Positions 1 to 8,309 of a stretch of 43,862 bases of DNA are shown one piece after another. The notes under the pieces were generated by a model. It did no database searches and had not been told where the DNA came from. It was given only the letters and a program-made list of their open reading frames with translations. Numbering within the stretch: the first letter of the stretch is position 1; every line of letters starts with the position of its first letter. The DNA comes from Candidatus Azophilus lithoversatilis (GTDB taxonomy: Bacteria > Pseudomonadota > Gammaproteobacteria > Pseudomonadales > Azotimanducaceae). Both the position numbers and the translations under genes were made by a program. The DNA lies in NCBI GenBank assembly GCA_028278675.1, contig JAQAJJ010000010.1, forward strand, positions 11,423-55,284, given 5' to 3'.

Positions 1-1
1 G

Positions 2-48
2 CGAACCCGCCGGCGCGGGTTCGTTGGAGTTTGGCTTGCGCCAAACTC
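2..48 (-). repeat. REP-like two-hairpin element, copy 1
   Basis: Two perfect hairpins stand side by side. The first pairs 2-10 with 15-23 over a 4-base loop, the second pairs 27-34 with 41-48 over a 6-base loop. Read on the minus strand the order and much of the sequence match the element at 6593-6635, so this is a dispersed repeat rather than only a terminator. The first hairpin could still end transcription of whatever lies left of the window, but the T-run after it is weak. Confidence 0.6.
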
Positions 49-66
49 TGCGGACTCCGCTATGAT
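36..66 (+). promoter_or_regulatory. possible sigma70-type promoter
   Basis: TATGAT at 61-66 is close to a -10 consensus, with TTGCGC at 36-41 as a poor -35 at a long 19-bp spacing. It would place transcription start just before the GTG at 97. The -35 lies in the repeat hairpin, so the call is weak. Confidence 0.25.
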
Positions 67-96
67 TTGTTGTGCAAACTAAAGGGCAGCGGATCA

Positions 97-1131
97 GTGA
101 TCCAGACAACGGCAGACCGCAACTGGCGACGGTGGCGGGACAGGCTGACCATCCTGGCGTGGGCCGCGGCGGCAGGCACTGCGGCGGAAACGGTGCCATC
201 GGCCACCGGCGCATTGGGCTTCCCCGAATTGCCGCAGGCCAAGGGCAGCTTGACCGTCACCTGGTACGGCGTCACCACCCTGCTGTTCGACGACGGCGAC
301 ACCAAGGTGATGATCGACGGCTTCTTCAGCCGTCCCAAGCCGCCGCCCCTGGCGGACGACCCCGCCGCTTGGGCAAACATGCGGGCAACACCGGAACTCA
401 GCCGGATCGAGCGCATGATTGAACGGGCGGGCCTTGAGGGTCTTGCGGCGATCACGCCGGTACACTCCCACTTCGACCACGCCATGGACTTAGGGCTAAT
501 CGCCGAACGGACTGGCGCCGTGGTGCTCGGCTCGGAATCCACCGCCAACATCGCCCGGGGCGCCGACGTCCCCGAGTCACGGATCAGAACCGTTGCCGAG
601 CGCGGCGAATTCCGCTTCGGCCAATTCGCCTTAAGCCTGATTCGCTCCGCCCACGCGCCCTTGGCAGACGGTGGCCCGCCCATTCCCGGCACGATCGATG
701 CGCCCTTGCGGCCACCGGCCAGTCTGCTGGACTGGAAGGAAGGCGGGTCCTATTCCATACTCGTCAGCCATCCCGCCGGCACCGCCTTGGTCCAGGGCAG
801 CGCCGGCTATGTGAAGGGCGCCTTGGACGGCATCTCCGCCGATGTGGTCCTGCTCGGCATCGGCGGGCTCGACACCCTAGGCGAAGCCCACAGCCACGCC
901 TACTACGCGGAAATCGTCACAGCCGTCGGGGCGAAATGCGTGCTGCCCATCCACTGGGATGATTTTTTCCTGCCCTTGGGTGAGATCAAATTGGACGGCG
1001 CCCGCGTCATGCTGGACTGGCTGCAGGCACTGGCGGATGAGGACGGCGCCACCCTCGCCACGCTGCCCTATGGGGTCGCCGTCGAGCCCTTCGAAGACTC
1101 GTGCGGACTGCAGACGCCGGATTCAACTTAA
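97..1131 (+). CDS. metallo-beta-lactamase-fold hydrolase, probably exported
   Basis: The protein (344 aa from the GTG at 97) carries the HxHxDH zinc motif of the metallo-beta-lactamase superfamily at residues 123-128 (H123, H125, D127, H128), followed by further His residues, one in an IHWDDF stretch near the C-terminus, that fit the remaining metal ligands. The N-terminus is Arg/Trp-rich then Ala-rich, like a Sec or Tat-type signal peptide, which is why GTG 97 was preferred over the TTG codons at 31, 67 and 70. The family is broad (UlaG-like and other hydrolases), so the substrate cannot be named. nudC follows 19 bp later on the same strand. Confidence 0.75.
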   Translation: MIQTTADRNWRRWRDRLTILAWAAAAGTAAETVPSATGALGFPELPQAKGSLTVTWYGVTTLLFDDGDTKVMIDGFFSRPKPPPLADDPAAWANMRATPELSRIERMIERAGLEGLAAITPVHSHFDHAMDLGLIAERTGAVVLGSESTANIARGADVPESRIRTVAERGEFRFGQFALSLIRSAHAPLADGGPPIPGTIDAPLRPPASLLDWKEGGSYSILVSHPAGTALVQGSAGYVKGALDGISADVVLLGIGGLDTLGEAHSHAYYAEIVTAVGAKCVLPIHWDDFFLPLGEIKLDGARVMLDWLQALADEDGATLATLPYGVAVEPFEDSCGLQTPDST

Positions 1132-1150
1132 ATCGAAGCTAGGAGCCGCC

Positions 1151-2068
1151 ATGAGCTTGATCCACACTTTCAGTGGCAATCCGCTGAATCGCGCCGACGC
1201 CGAACGCCGCGATGCCGATTGGCTGGCAACAGCCAAACGCAGCTTCTCCAGCCGCTTCCTGCCCTTCGCCGACCTCAACGTGCTGCTCAAAGGCAATGCC
1301 CTCGGCTGGGTGTCCGCCATGGAGGTCGAGGCCGCAGGCAACGGCTCGGAGCCGATTTTGCTGGGTCTCGAGGGCGACGTCGCGCACTTCGCAGTGGACG
1401 TGTCGGGACCGGACGATCCCTTGGGCCGGTTGGGCTTAGGCGGTGGCTGGCGATTCGAGGACTGCCGCTTCGCCGCAATGCGCATGGCGGGTGAGGAGAC
1501 CGGCATCGTCGCCCAGGCCCGCGCCCAACTCGGCTGGCACAACCGGCATCGCCACTGCAGCGTCTGCGGAGAGCGGACCGAGTCCGCCAAGGGCGGCCAC
1601 ATCCGCCGTTGCGGCGCCTGCGGCGCGGAGCACTTTCCGCGCACCGACCCGGTGGTCATCATGCTCATCATCGATGGTGAGCGCTGCCTGCTCGGCCAAC
1701 CCCACGGCCCCTTGGTGCGCACCGGCATGTACTCAGCACTGGCCGGGTTCATGGACCAGGGCGAGTCCATCGAGGAGGCGGTGCGCCGCGAAGTGCGCGA
1801 GGAAGCCGGCATCGCCGTCGGCGAGGTGACCTACCACTCATCGCAGCCCTGGCCCTTTCCCTCCTCGCTGATGATCGGCTGCCACGGCAGGGCGCTCGGC
1901 ACGGACATCCAGATCGACCCGGAGGAGATGGCCGACGTGCGCTGGTTCGAGCGCGGCGAAGTGGCCAAGGCCCTGGACGAGGCAAGCGCCACCCTGAAAG
2001 TGCCAGGCGCCATCGCCATCGCCCACCACCTCATCAAGGACTGGGCTTCGGCGCTGGTTGCCTCATAG
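1151..2068 (+). CDS. nudC: NAD+/NADH diphosphatase NudC
   Basis: NudC splits NADH or NAD+ into NMN(H) and AMP and removes NAD caps from RNA; it is cytoplasmic. This 305-aa protein has the full layout: a zinc ribbon with C136, C139, C154 and C157, then a perfect Nudix box from G199 to I221 (GX5EX7REVXEEXG with the catalytic glutamates), then the SQPWPFP motif that marks the NADH-specific subfamily. The ATG at 1151 is chosen because AGGAG sits at 1141-1145 and the reading frame further upstream only overlaps the previous gene. Length is slightly above the roughly 257 residues of the E. coli enzyme, with an extended N-terminal domain. Confidence 0.93.
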   Translation: MSLIHTFSGNPLNRADAERRDADWLATAKRSFSSRFLPFADLNVLLKGNALGWVSAMEVEAAGNGSEPILLGLEGDVAHFAVDVSGPDDPLGRLGLGGGWRFEDCRFAAMRMAGEETGIVAQARAQLGWHNRHRHCSVCGERTESAKGGHIRRCGACGAEHFPRTDPVVIMLIIDGERCLLGQPHGPLVRTGMYSALAGFMDQGESIEEAVRREVREEAGIAVGEVTYHSSQPWPFPSSLMIGCHGRALGTDIQIDPEEMADVRWFERGEVAKALDEASATLKVPGAIAIAHHLIKDWASALVAS

Positions 2069-2106
2069 GCGACCTTCGGCCGAACGACGCTCCATCCAGA
2101 TGGAGC

Positions 2107-3297
2107 CTAGTCCGGCAGTCCCAAAACCCGCTTGGCGATGATGTTCAGCTGAATTTCCTTGGTGCCGCCGGCGATGGTCAGGGCCTTTTGGCGAAGCCAT
2201 TCGCGGGTGGCTTCGAGTTCCTCGGCGGCAAAGCCCGCCCCTTCCCAGCCGACACCTCGCAGGCCCATGGCCGAGAGAACGAGTTCGTGGCCGTCTTGGG
2301 CGTTCCGGGCGCCGGTGAGCTTCACCGCCGATGACGCGAAGCCGGGGGCCCGCGCTTGCATTTCCTCAATGACCCGCTGCTGGCTCAGGCGCTGGGCATG
2401 GCCGTTCTGCTCGATGCGGACCAGCCGTTCGCGCAGGTCGGCGTCCGCGATGCGGCCATCGGCGACGGGCGCATAGCGCATGATGGTTTGCGGCAGGCGA
2501 CTCTCCGCGCTGCGCCCGCCTTGGGAGCCGGAGATGTTGATCCCCGCATGGGTGGAGCGCTCGAACTGCAGCAGGCGCTTGCCCACGGTCCAGCCGTTGT
2601 CGATGCCGCCAACCACATCGATTGCCGGGGCAATGGCGTCCTCGAACAGGGTCTCGTTGAAAGGCGATGAGCCGGAAATCAGCCGGATGGGCCGCACCTG
2701 CACGCCGGGCTGGTCCATGTCCACCAAGATCAAGCTGATGCCCTGGTGCCTAGGTTTGTCCGGACTGGTGCGGGCGAGGATGAAGATGTAGTCACAGTGC
2801 ATGGCGTCGGAGGTCCAGATCTTGCGGCCATTGAGGACGAATTGGTCGCCGTCGCGCACCGCCTTCAGGTCGAGACTGGCGAGGTCGGAACCCGCTCCCG
2901 GTTCGGAATAGCCCATGGCCCATCCGCCTTCGCCCCGGGCAATGCCGGGCAGCCAGCGGGCCTTCTGCTCATCATCGCCGTACTCCAGCAACGTCGGACC
3001 GATGTAGTTGACGCCCCGCCCGGTCAGTGGGGTGCGGGCGCGGATGCGCCTGAGCTCATCGATAAGAATGCGCTATTGGTCGCGGCCAAGCGCCGCGCCG
3101 CCGTACTCCTTCGGCCAAGTAGGCACGGTCCAACCCTGCTGCGACATGCGCTCGAGCCACAGGCGCACCTCCGGCTCCAGCTCGATCTTGCGGCTGCCCC
3201 AAGCCACCTGTCCGGGGCCGCGGGCGCGGGCCGGGCAGTTGACCTGAAGCCAAGCGCGGACGTCGCTGCGAAACTCATCGAAGTCAACCGCATCCAT
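2107..3297 (-). pseudogene. acyl-CoA dehydrogenase interrupted by an in-frame TAG
   Basis: Acyl-CoA dehydrogenases introduce the alpha-beta double bond in acyl-CoA thioesters using FAD. Without the interruption this gene would be about 396 codons, the normal family length. A TAG at 3073-3075 splits it, with no frame change, into an N-terminal 74-aa part (ATG at 3297) and a 294-aa part. The downstream part keeps the GYSEPGAGSDL substrate/FAD loop and the C-terminal AGGTKEIQLNIIAKRVLGLP signature. The break falls at the usual helix after the PKEYGG motif, where no stop belongs. It is either a point nonsense mutation (one base from TGG or CAG), a sequencing error or readthrough. Translation of the second part alone would lack the N-terminal helical domain. 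Confidence 0.85.
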
Positions 3298-3351
3298 CCG
3301 TCGGACTCAAAGCGGTGAGGGCAAGACGCGGAGGCCGCCGTTGCCGCCCAG

Positions 3352-3590
3352 CTAGAAAAACTGGCCGCAGAGCCAGCCACCCGCAACGCCCGCCATGCCT
3401 AGCGCTATGGCCAGCATCAGGTTGAACAGCGTGGACGAGCCCGCCCGCTGCTCCGCCCGCATGTTTTTGATGCGCCATGTCTTTGATGCGCCGTGTCTTT
3501 GATGCGCTCATAAAGCGCCCGCTGGGACGCCTCCAAGGTCGCTCCCGCCTGCCGCCGATCAATCCCCGGCGCCTGAATGCTTGTGGCCAT
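3352..3590 (-). pseudogene. small one-helix membrane protein, frameshifted by a 16-bp repeat
   Basis: A good Shine-Dalgarno (AAGGA about 9 nt before) precedes ATG 3590. The first 31 codons give a polar N-terminus ending in YERIK. Then comes a 16-bp unit repeated three times (3460-3507), which shifts the frame; without two of the units the frame runs on into IKNMRAEQR and a clear hydrophobic helix (LFNLMLAIALGMAGVAGGW) and ends at TAG 3352-3354, a 68-aa protein. The arithmetic fits exactly: 239 bp minus 32 bp is 69 codons. As it stands the product would run into another frame and lose its membrane helix. The family is not recognised. It lies 54 bp upstream of the acyl-CoA dehydrogenase, on the same strand. 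Confidence 0.65.
3460..3507 (-). repeat. 16-bp tandem repeat, three units
   Basis: Units lie at 3460-3475, 3476-3491 and 3492-3507. On the coding (minus) strand they read GCGCATCAAAGACACG, GCGCATCAAAGACATG and GCGCATCAAAAACATG, differing at one or two bases. Because 16 is not a multiple of 3, each gain or loss changes the frame of the gene around it; 1 or 4 copies keep it open, 3 copies do not. Confidence 0.9.
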
Positions 3591-3804
3591 GCCCGAAGTT
3601 TCCTTAAGCGTCCGTTTCAGGAGTATATGCCTCTTCTCAGGTTTGAAAAGGTCACTAAATCCGCAGGGCCCATCCTCCGTCTTTAGCCAATCTCCCAACG
3701 CGGTGCGGGAAGTTGCCCAAGAACTCGCCATTCATCGACAACCATTGAGTGTTCCCCGGCGCTGGAGCAAGCTATCATCGGGCTTAACGGAACCGGGGCA
3801 GGCC

Positions 3805-5436
3805 ATGAAAGTCGACGAAGCCATCGGCAAGGAGTTGAAGGCGGAGGGGGTGGACATCCTGTTCGCCTATCCGGTCAACCCGATCATCGAGGCGGCCGCC
3901 GCCGAGGACATCCGCACCGTCATCGTGCGCCAGGAGCGCATCGGGCTGCATATGGCGGACGCCTACTCCCGGCTGTCATCCGGGGAGAAGATCGGCGTCT
4001 TCTGCATGCAGCATGGCCCCGGCGCCGAGAACGCCTTCGGCGGGGTTGCCCAAGCCTACTCGGAGTCCGTGCCCATCCTGGTGATGCCGGGCGGCTACCC
4101 GCGCCGCATCGCCAACTATTATCCCAACTTCAACTCCACCCAAAACATGCGCGGGGTCACCAAGTGGGCGGAGCCGCTGACCATGGGCAAGGCGCTGCCG
4201 GAGGTGATGCGCCGCGCCTTCTTCCAACTGCGCAACGGCCGGCCCGGACCGGTGCTGATCGAAGTGCCGGTGGATGTGTTCCGTGAGGAGGTGCCGGACA
4301 ACTGGCGCTATCAGCCGAGCTACAAGACCCGTTCAGGGCCGGACCCAGAAGCGGTCGCCGAAGCCGCAGCGGTGTTGGCAAAGGCCGAGCGGCCAGTGAT
4401 CTACGTCGGCCAGGGCGTTCACTACGCCCGCGCTTGGGATGAACTCAGGGCGCTCGCCGAAGCTTGGAACATCCCAGTGACCACCAGTATTGAGGGCAAG
4501 AGCGCCTTCCCGGAAAACCATCCGCTGTCGCTCGGCTCCGGCGGTCGGGCCAATCCGCGGCCCGTCAAGGCGTTTCTCAATGAGGCCGACGTCATTCTCG
4601 GCATCGGCTGCAGCTTCGCCCTGACCAGCTTCGGGGTGCCGATGCCGAGGGGTCGGACCATCATTCACGCCACCTTGGATCCGATGGAGCTGAACAAGGA
4701 AGTGCCGGCGCAGCACGGGCTGATCGGCGACGCCAAGCTGACCTTGGCGGCCCTTGCCGACGCCATGGAAGCCCACAGCCGCGCACCGGCCGATGCCCGG
4801 GCCAACGTGCCGGCCCGCATCGCCAGCCTCCGCGAAGCCTGGCTTGGCGAATGGCTGCCCAAGCTCACCAACGACCAAGCGCCCATCAATCCCTACCGGG
4901 TGCTCTGGGAACTCAACGCCTTGGTCGACAAGGACGACGTCATCATCACCCACGACGCCGGCAGCCCAAGGGATCAGATCACGCCCTTCTGGGAGGCCAC
5001 CGCCCCCCTAAGCTACATCGGCTGGGGCAAGACCACCCAGCTCGGCTACGGCTTGGGCCTCGCCATGGGCGCCAAGCTGGCGCGCCCGGAGAAACTCTGC
5101 ATCAACGTCTGGGGCGACGCCGCCATCGGCTTCACCGGCATGGATTTCGAGACGGCGGCTCGGGAACGCATCCCCATCCTGTCCATCCTGTTCAACAACT
5201 TCTCGATGGCCATTGAAATTCCGATCATGCCCGTTTCCCAGGAGAAGTACGGCGCCACCAACATCTCCGGCCACTACGCCGACATGGCCAAGGCGTTCGG
5301 CGGCTACGGGGAACGGGTGCAAGATCCGAAAGACATTCAAGCGGCCCTGCGGCGCGGCATCGAGGCCACCAAAAACGGCCAGCCAGCCCTGCTGGAATTC
5401 ATCACCGACAAGGAAATCGCGATCTCAAACGAATAG
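3805..5436 (+). CDS. thiamine-diphosphate-dependent enzyme, acetolactate synthase-like
   Basis: This 543-aa protein has the three-domain layout of the ThDP decarboxylase/acetohydroxyacid synthase family: an N-terminal pyrimidine-binding domain with the activating glutamate E44 (in VRQERIG), a central domain, and a C-terminal pyrophosphate-binding domain with the GD...NN motif at G437-D438 to N464-N465. It binds ThDP and Mg2+ and would act on a 2-oxo acid or acyl-CoA substrate. It differs enough from IlvB that acetolactate synthesis is not claimed; a benzoylformate- or oxalyl-CoA-decarboxylase-like role is equally possible. ATG 3805 is preceded by a purine-rich GGGGCAGG; TATCAT at 3773-3778 is a candidate -10 box. 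A secreted protein gene follows after 12 bp. Confidence 0.8.
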   Translation: MKVDEAIGKELKAEGVDILFAYPVNPIIEAAAAEDIRTVIVRQERIGLHMADAYSRLSSGEKIGVFCMQHGPGAENAFGGVAQAYSESVPILVMPGGYPRRIANYYPNFNSTQNMRGVTKWAEPLTMGKALPEVMRRAFFQLRNGRPGPVLIEVPVDVFREEVPDNWRYQPSYKTRSGPDPEAVAEAAAVLAKAERPVIYVGQGVHYARAWDELRALAEAWNIPVTTSIEGKSAFPENHPLSLGSGGRANPRPVKAFLNEADVILGIGCSFALTSFGVPMPRGRTIIHATLDPMELNKEVPAQHGLIGDAKLTLAALADAMEAHSRAPADARANVPARIASLREAWLGEWLPKLTNDQAPINPYRVLWELNALVDKDDVIITHDAGSPRDQITPFWEATAPLSYIGWGKTTQLGYGLGLAMGAKLARPEKLCINVWGDAAIGFTGMDFETAARERIPILSILFNNFSMAIEIPIMPVSQEKYGATNISGHYADMAKAFGGYGERVQDPKDIQAALRRGIEATKNGQPALLEFITDKEIAISNE

Positions 5437-5448
5437 AGGAGATTACCC

Positions 5449-6537
5449 ATGCCCCGACACACTTGGCTTTCATTGGCCGCGCTGTGCCTGGCCGCAACGC
5501 CCGCCCTAGGCGACGGCAGCGACATCCCGCGCACCGCATCCGGGCATCCGGACCTCAGCGGCGTGTACAACGTCGCCACGCTCACGCCGCTGCAGCGGCC
5601 CGACCACTTTGAGGGCAAGGCTACCCTCACCGATGAGCAGGCCGAGGCCATCGCGGAGCGCTGGCGCAACTACATGGCCAAAGACGCAGCGCCGAGCGAC
5701 CCCAACCGCAGTGCGCCGCCGGCCGGCGGAACGGAGTTCTACATCCCGGAGTACGAAGGCGCGGCGGGCGGCGTCGGCGGCTACAACGCCTTCTTTGTCG
5801 ATATCGGCAACAGCAGCTTCAAGATCGACGGCGCCTGGCGCACCTCCATCATCGTCGATCCACCCAACGGCAGGCTGCCACCACTTTCCGAGCGCGGCAT
5901 GGCGCGTCTGGCGTCGAGCCGCGAACGCCTGCAGGAGAACACCGGCACGGCTTGGTGGGTGAATCATGAAACCGGTCCCTATGACGACCCGGAGATGCGG
6001 CCCCTGGGGGAGCGCTGCCTGCTCGGGTTCGGCTCCACCTCCGGCCCGCCGATGCTGCCCGTGATGTACAACAACTTGAAGCGCATCGTGCAGACCGAAG
6101 ACACCGTCATGATCCTGGCGGAGATGAACCACGACGCACGCATCATCCGCATTGGCGCAGAGCATGAGTCGGATAGCGTCCGCAAGTGGATGGGCGACTC
6201 CATCGGGCACTGGGAGGGTGACGAACTGGTGGTCAAGACCGCCAATTTCCGGGAGACCACCGGACTGATGCTCGGCTCCGCCGACCTGCGCGTGGAAGAG
6301 CGATTCGCGCGCATCGACGACACCACCCTGCGCTACCGCTTCACCGTTGAGGACCCAAGCTGGACCGCTGCTTGGACCGGCGAATACCCGTGGCCAGCCA
6401 CTGACGAGCGGGTCTTTGAATACGCCTGCCACGAAGGCAACTACGCCTTGGGCGGCATCCTGCGCGGCGCCCGGGTGCTGGAGCGCGATGCCTTGGCCCA
6501 GCAAGGCGAGTCCAGCGGCAAGTCCAGCGGGCGCTAA
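5449..6537 (+). CDS. secreted protein of unknown function
   Basis: The 362-aa protein starts with a clean Sec signal peptide (MPRHTWLSLAALCLAATPALG). The mature part contains the GDSIGHWEGDELVVKTANF stretch, recognisable from a family of uncharacterised exported proteins common in proteobacteria and acidobacteria; it has no known catalytic motif. Cys residues at the ERCLLGFG and EYACHEG positions could form a disulfide. A strong AGGAG lies 8 bases before ATG 5449 and the gene is only 12 bp downstream of the ThDP enzyme, so both are probably in one transcript. A periplasmic role next to that enzyme's pathway is inference only. Confidence 0.75.
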   Translation: MPRHTWLSLAALCLAATPALGDGSDIPRTASGHPDLSGVYNVATLTPLQRPDHFEGKATLTDEQAEAIAERWRNYMAKDAAPSDPNRSAPPAGGTEFYIPEYEGAAGGVGGYNAFFVDIGNSSFKIDGAWRTSIIVDPPNGRLPPLSERGMARLASSRERLQENTGTAWWVNHETGPYDDPEMRPLGERCLLGFGSTSGPPMLPVMYNNLKRIVQTEDTVMILAEMNHDARIIRIGAEHESDSVRKWMGDSIGHWEGDELVVKTANFRETTGLMLGSADLRVEERFARIDDTTLRYRFTVEDPSWTAAWTGEYPWPATDERVFEYACHEGNYALGGILRGARVLERDALAQQGESSGKSSGR

Positions 6538-6592
6538 GGGCCTGCGCAATTCAGCGCGGAGGGGGCGCCCGCGGAATCCGGCTAATCGAACA

Positions 6593-6635
6593 GGAGTTTC
6601 GCGCCAGCGAAGCTCCAACGCGAACCGAAGGTTCG
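6593..6635 (+). repeat. REP-like two-hairpin element, copy 2
   Basis: Hairpin one pairs 6593-6601 with 6608-6616 (nine pairs, one G-T), hairpin two pairs 6621-6626 with 6630-6635. The element lies between two convergent genes, a typical REP position, and could serve both as a terminator. It matches the reverse complement of 2-48 in order and in most stem bases. Confidence 0.55.
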
Positions 6636-6702
6636 TGCGGCGTCCTGTCCTGGTCCTCAACCGCGGGAGTTCCCCGCCAAGAGCAGCTCCCTTGTGCTCC
6701 TG

Positions 6703-7326
6703 TCAGCGCCGCCGCAACCGCCGCAGGAAGCGCTGCAACGTGCCGGTGCTGAACCAGAACCCGACCTGGGCGGCGGCGATGAGGCCGACGAACAAGGGAA
6801 TCAACCCGTAGCCGGCGTTGCCGACCTCGAAGTAAAACACGGCGTTGTAAGCTTTGCCGTTAACGGGATTCTCCGCCTCGACGATGCCGATGTAGCCGCC
6901 CGCCTCGGTGAAGTCATGGCGCAATGTGACCACCCCGGTAGGTTCGACGACCAAGGGGCGGCGGAACACCGTCTGCGCCTCCAAGTTGCCAATGGACAGC
7001 ACATCGTCCCAGTTGGCGAAAATGCCAAAGCCTTGGTCGTCGGTGATGACGCGAAACGACACCGGCATCTCCTTCATCATCTCATGCAGGTATTCGATCA
7101 CGAACAGGCTCGGTCCCACGTCCGGCAACTCCTCGCAAAACTCCTCCGCGCCGCGGCTGTCCGGCAGGTACAGGGTAAAGTGGGCCTGCAGGAAGCCCAT
7201 GCGCAGCAGGCAAACGTCCTCCTCCGCCACCACGCCGCCGTGCCCTTGACCCAATTGCGGCGTCGCCAGAAACGCGGTGAGCAGGACAGCGGCAATCAAC
7301 CGCGACGACTCGAACGGTCGGTTCAC
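6703..7326 (-). CDS. exported single-span membrane protein coupled to a rhomboid protease
   Basis: The 207-aa protein begins at GTG 7326, whose bases overlap the stop of the rhomboid gene (GTGA), a sign of translational coupling. It has an N-terminal signal peptide (RLIAAVLLTAFLATPQLGQG), a soluble region of about 130 residues that would be periplasmic, then one transmembrane helix near residues 172-192 (IPLFVGLIAAAQVGFWF) and a short Arg-rich cytoplasmic tail (RFLRRLRRR). That topology is what a rhomboid substrate needs, so it may be the protease's target; this is inference. No family was recognised for the soluble part. Confidence 0.7.
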   Translation of the reverse strand: MNRPFESSRLIAAVLLTAFLATPQLGQGHGGVVAEEDVCLLRMGFLQAHFTLYLPDSRGAEEFCEELPDVGPSLFVIEYLHEMMKEMPVSFRVITDDQGFGIFANWDDVLSIGNLEAQTVFRRPLVVEPTGVVTLRHDFTEAGGYIGIVEAENPVNGKAYNAVFYFEVGNAGYGLIPLFVGLIAAAQVGFWFSTGTLQRFLRRLRRR

Positions 7327-8282
7327 ATTGCGCTCCCCGCCCGCAGCCAAGCGTAGGCAAGCAGCGCCAGCGCCAAGCCGCCAGCGATGGCTTGGCCGCT
7401 CTTGCCAAGACGCCGGATGTCGAAGGTGGAAGCGCCCAAGCCGGCAACCGCCCCGGCGGCGAAGCCGGTGAAGTGGGCCACCACGTCGGTGCGCTCGCCA
7501 CCCACGCCGGTGTAGGCGAGCAGGGCCAAGGCTGCGAAAAGTGGCGCGAAGTTGCGCTTCCAGCTACGCGACTCGACGCGGCTGCGCTGCCACATGAAGG
7601 CGCCAGTCAGGCCGAGCGCCGCGAAATTGGCGGTGGATGCGCCCACCGAAAGAAAGGCGGCGGGCTGAATGAAGGCGTTGGCCAAGTTGCCCGCCGCGCC
7701 GCCGAGCAGAATCAGCAGCCAGCCGAAACCCGAGCCCAGGTAGCGGCCGGCAAAGATCCCGAACACCGCGCCAAACACCGAGTTGCCGACGATGTGGCCC
7801 AAATCGGCATGCAGCGTCAGGGCCGTGAAGGCCCGCCACCAATGGCCGTCCTGCACCAGCCCGGCGTTCATCGTCCCCGCCTCACGCCAGTCCCAGCCGA
7901 AGCTGCCCCAGTCCTCCAAGTTGGGCAGCAGCCAGATCACGGTGAGGAACACCAGCGCACCGGTCCAACCCCGATCAAAGGTGTGGATGGCTGGCGACGC
8001 CGCTTCCCGCCGCCAATTCTCGGCCTGATAGGAATGCAGTTCGGCCTCCGCCCGCTGCAGGGCTTCGGCCGGTATCAGCAGCGTCCAGACATGGTCGCGC
8101 CACTGGGTGCGGTGGGGAATCTCCATCGAGGCGAGCACCAAGGCCGCTTCGGTGATGACGCGGCGGTCGAGGGCGGACCGCAGTACCACCCAGTCGCCTT
8201 CAGGCACCCGTTCGCCGCTCATCGGCGGCGGGCCTGGGGCGAACGTGAAGCGGCGGCGCGTCCCCGTCTCGCCGTGTACCAT
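7323..8282 (-). CDS. rhomboid-family intramembrane serine protease
   Basis: Rhomboids cleave single-span membrane proteins inside the lipid bilayer with a Ser-His dyad. This 319-aa protein has a cytoplasmic N-terminal domain of about 95 residues that begins with a DUF2007-like stretch (WVVLRSALDRRVITEAALVLASM), then at least six hydrophobic segments. The conserved HADLGHIVGN segment is followed by the catalytic serine S216 in GASTAN, where most rhomboids have GxSG, and the catalytic histidine H270 in the AHFTGFAAG motif. ATG 8282 gives the longest frame; the Met at 8222 is an alternative, and neither has a good ribosome site. The gene is divergent from the RidA-like gene and overlaps the next minus-strand gene by 4 bp. 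Confidence 0.85.
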   Translation of the reverse strand: MVHGETGTRRRFTFAPGPPPMSGERVPEGDWVVLRSALDRRVITEAALVLASMEIPHRTQWRDHVWTLLIPAEALQRAEAELHSYQAENWRREAASPAIHTFDRGWTGALVFLTVIWLLPNLEDWGSFGWDWREAGTMNAGLVQDGHWWRAFTALTLHADLGHIVGNSVFGAVFGIFAGRYLGSGFGWLLILLGGAAGNLANAFIQPAAFLSVGASTANFAALGLTGAFMWQRSRVESRSWKRNFAPLFAALALLAYTGVGGERTDVVAHFTGFAAGAVAGLGASTFDIRRLGKSGQAIAGGLALALLAYAWLRAGSAM

Positions 8283-8309
8283 GAACGGCCATTTGTGAGG
8301 AGAGTCGCC

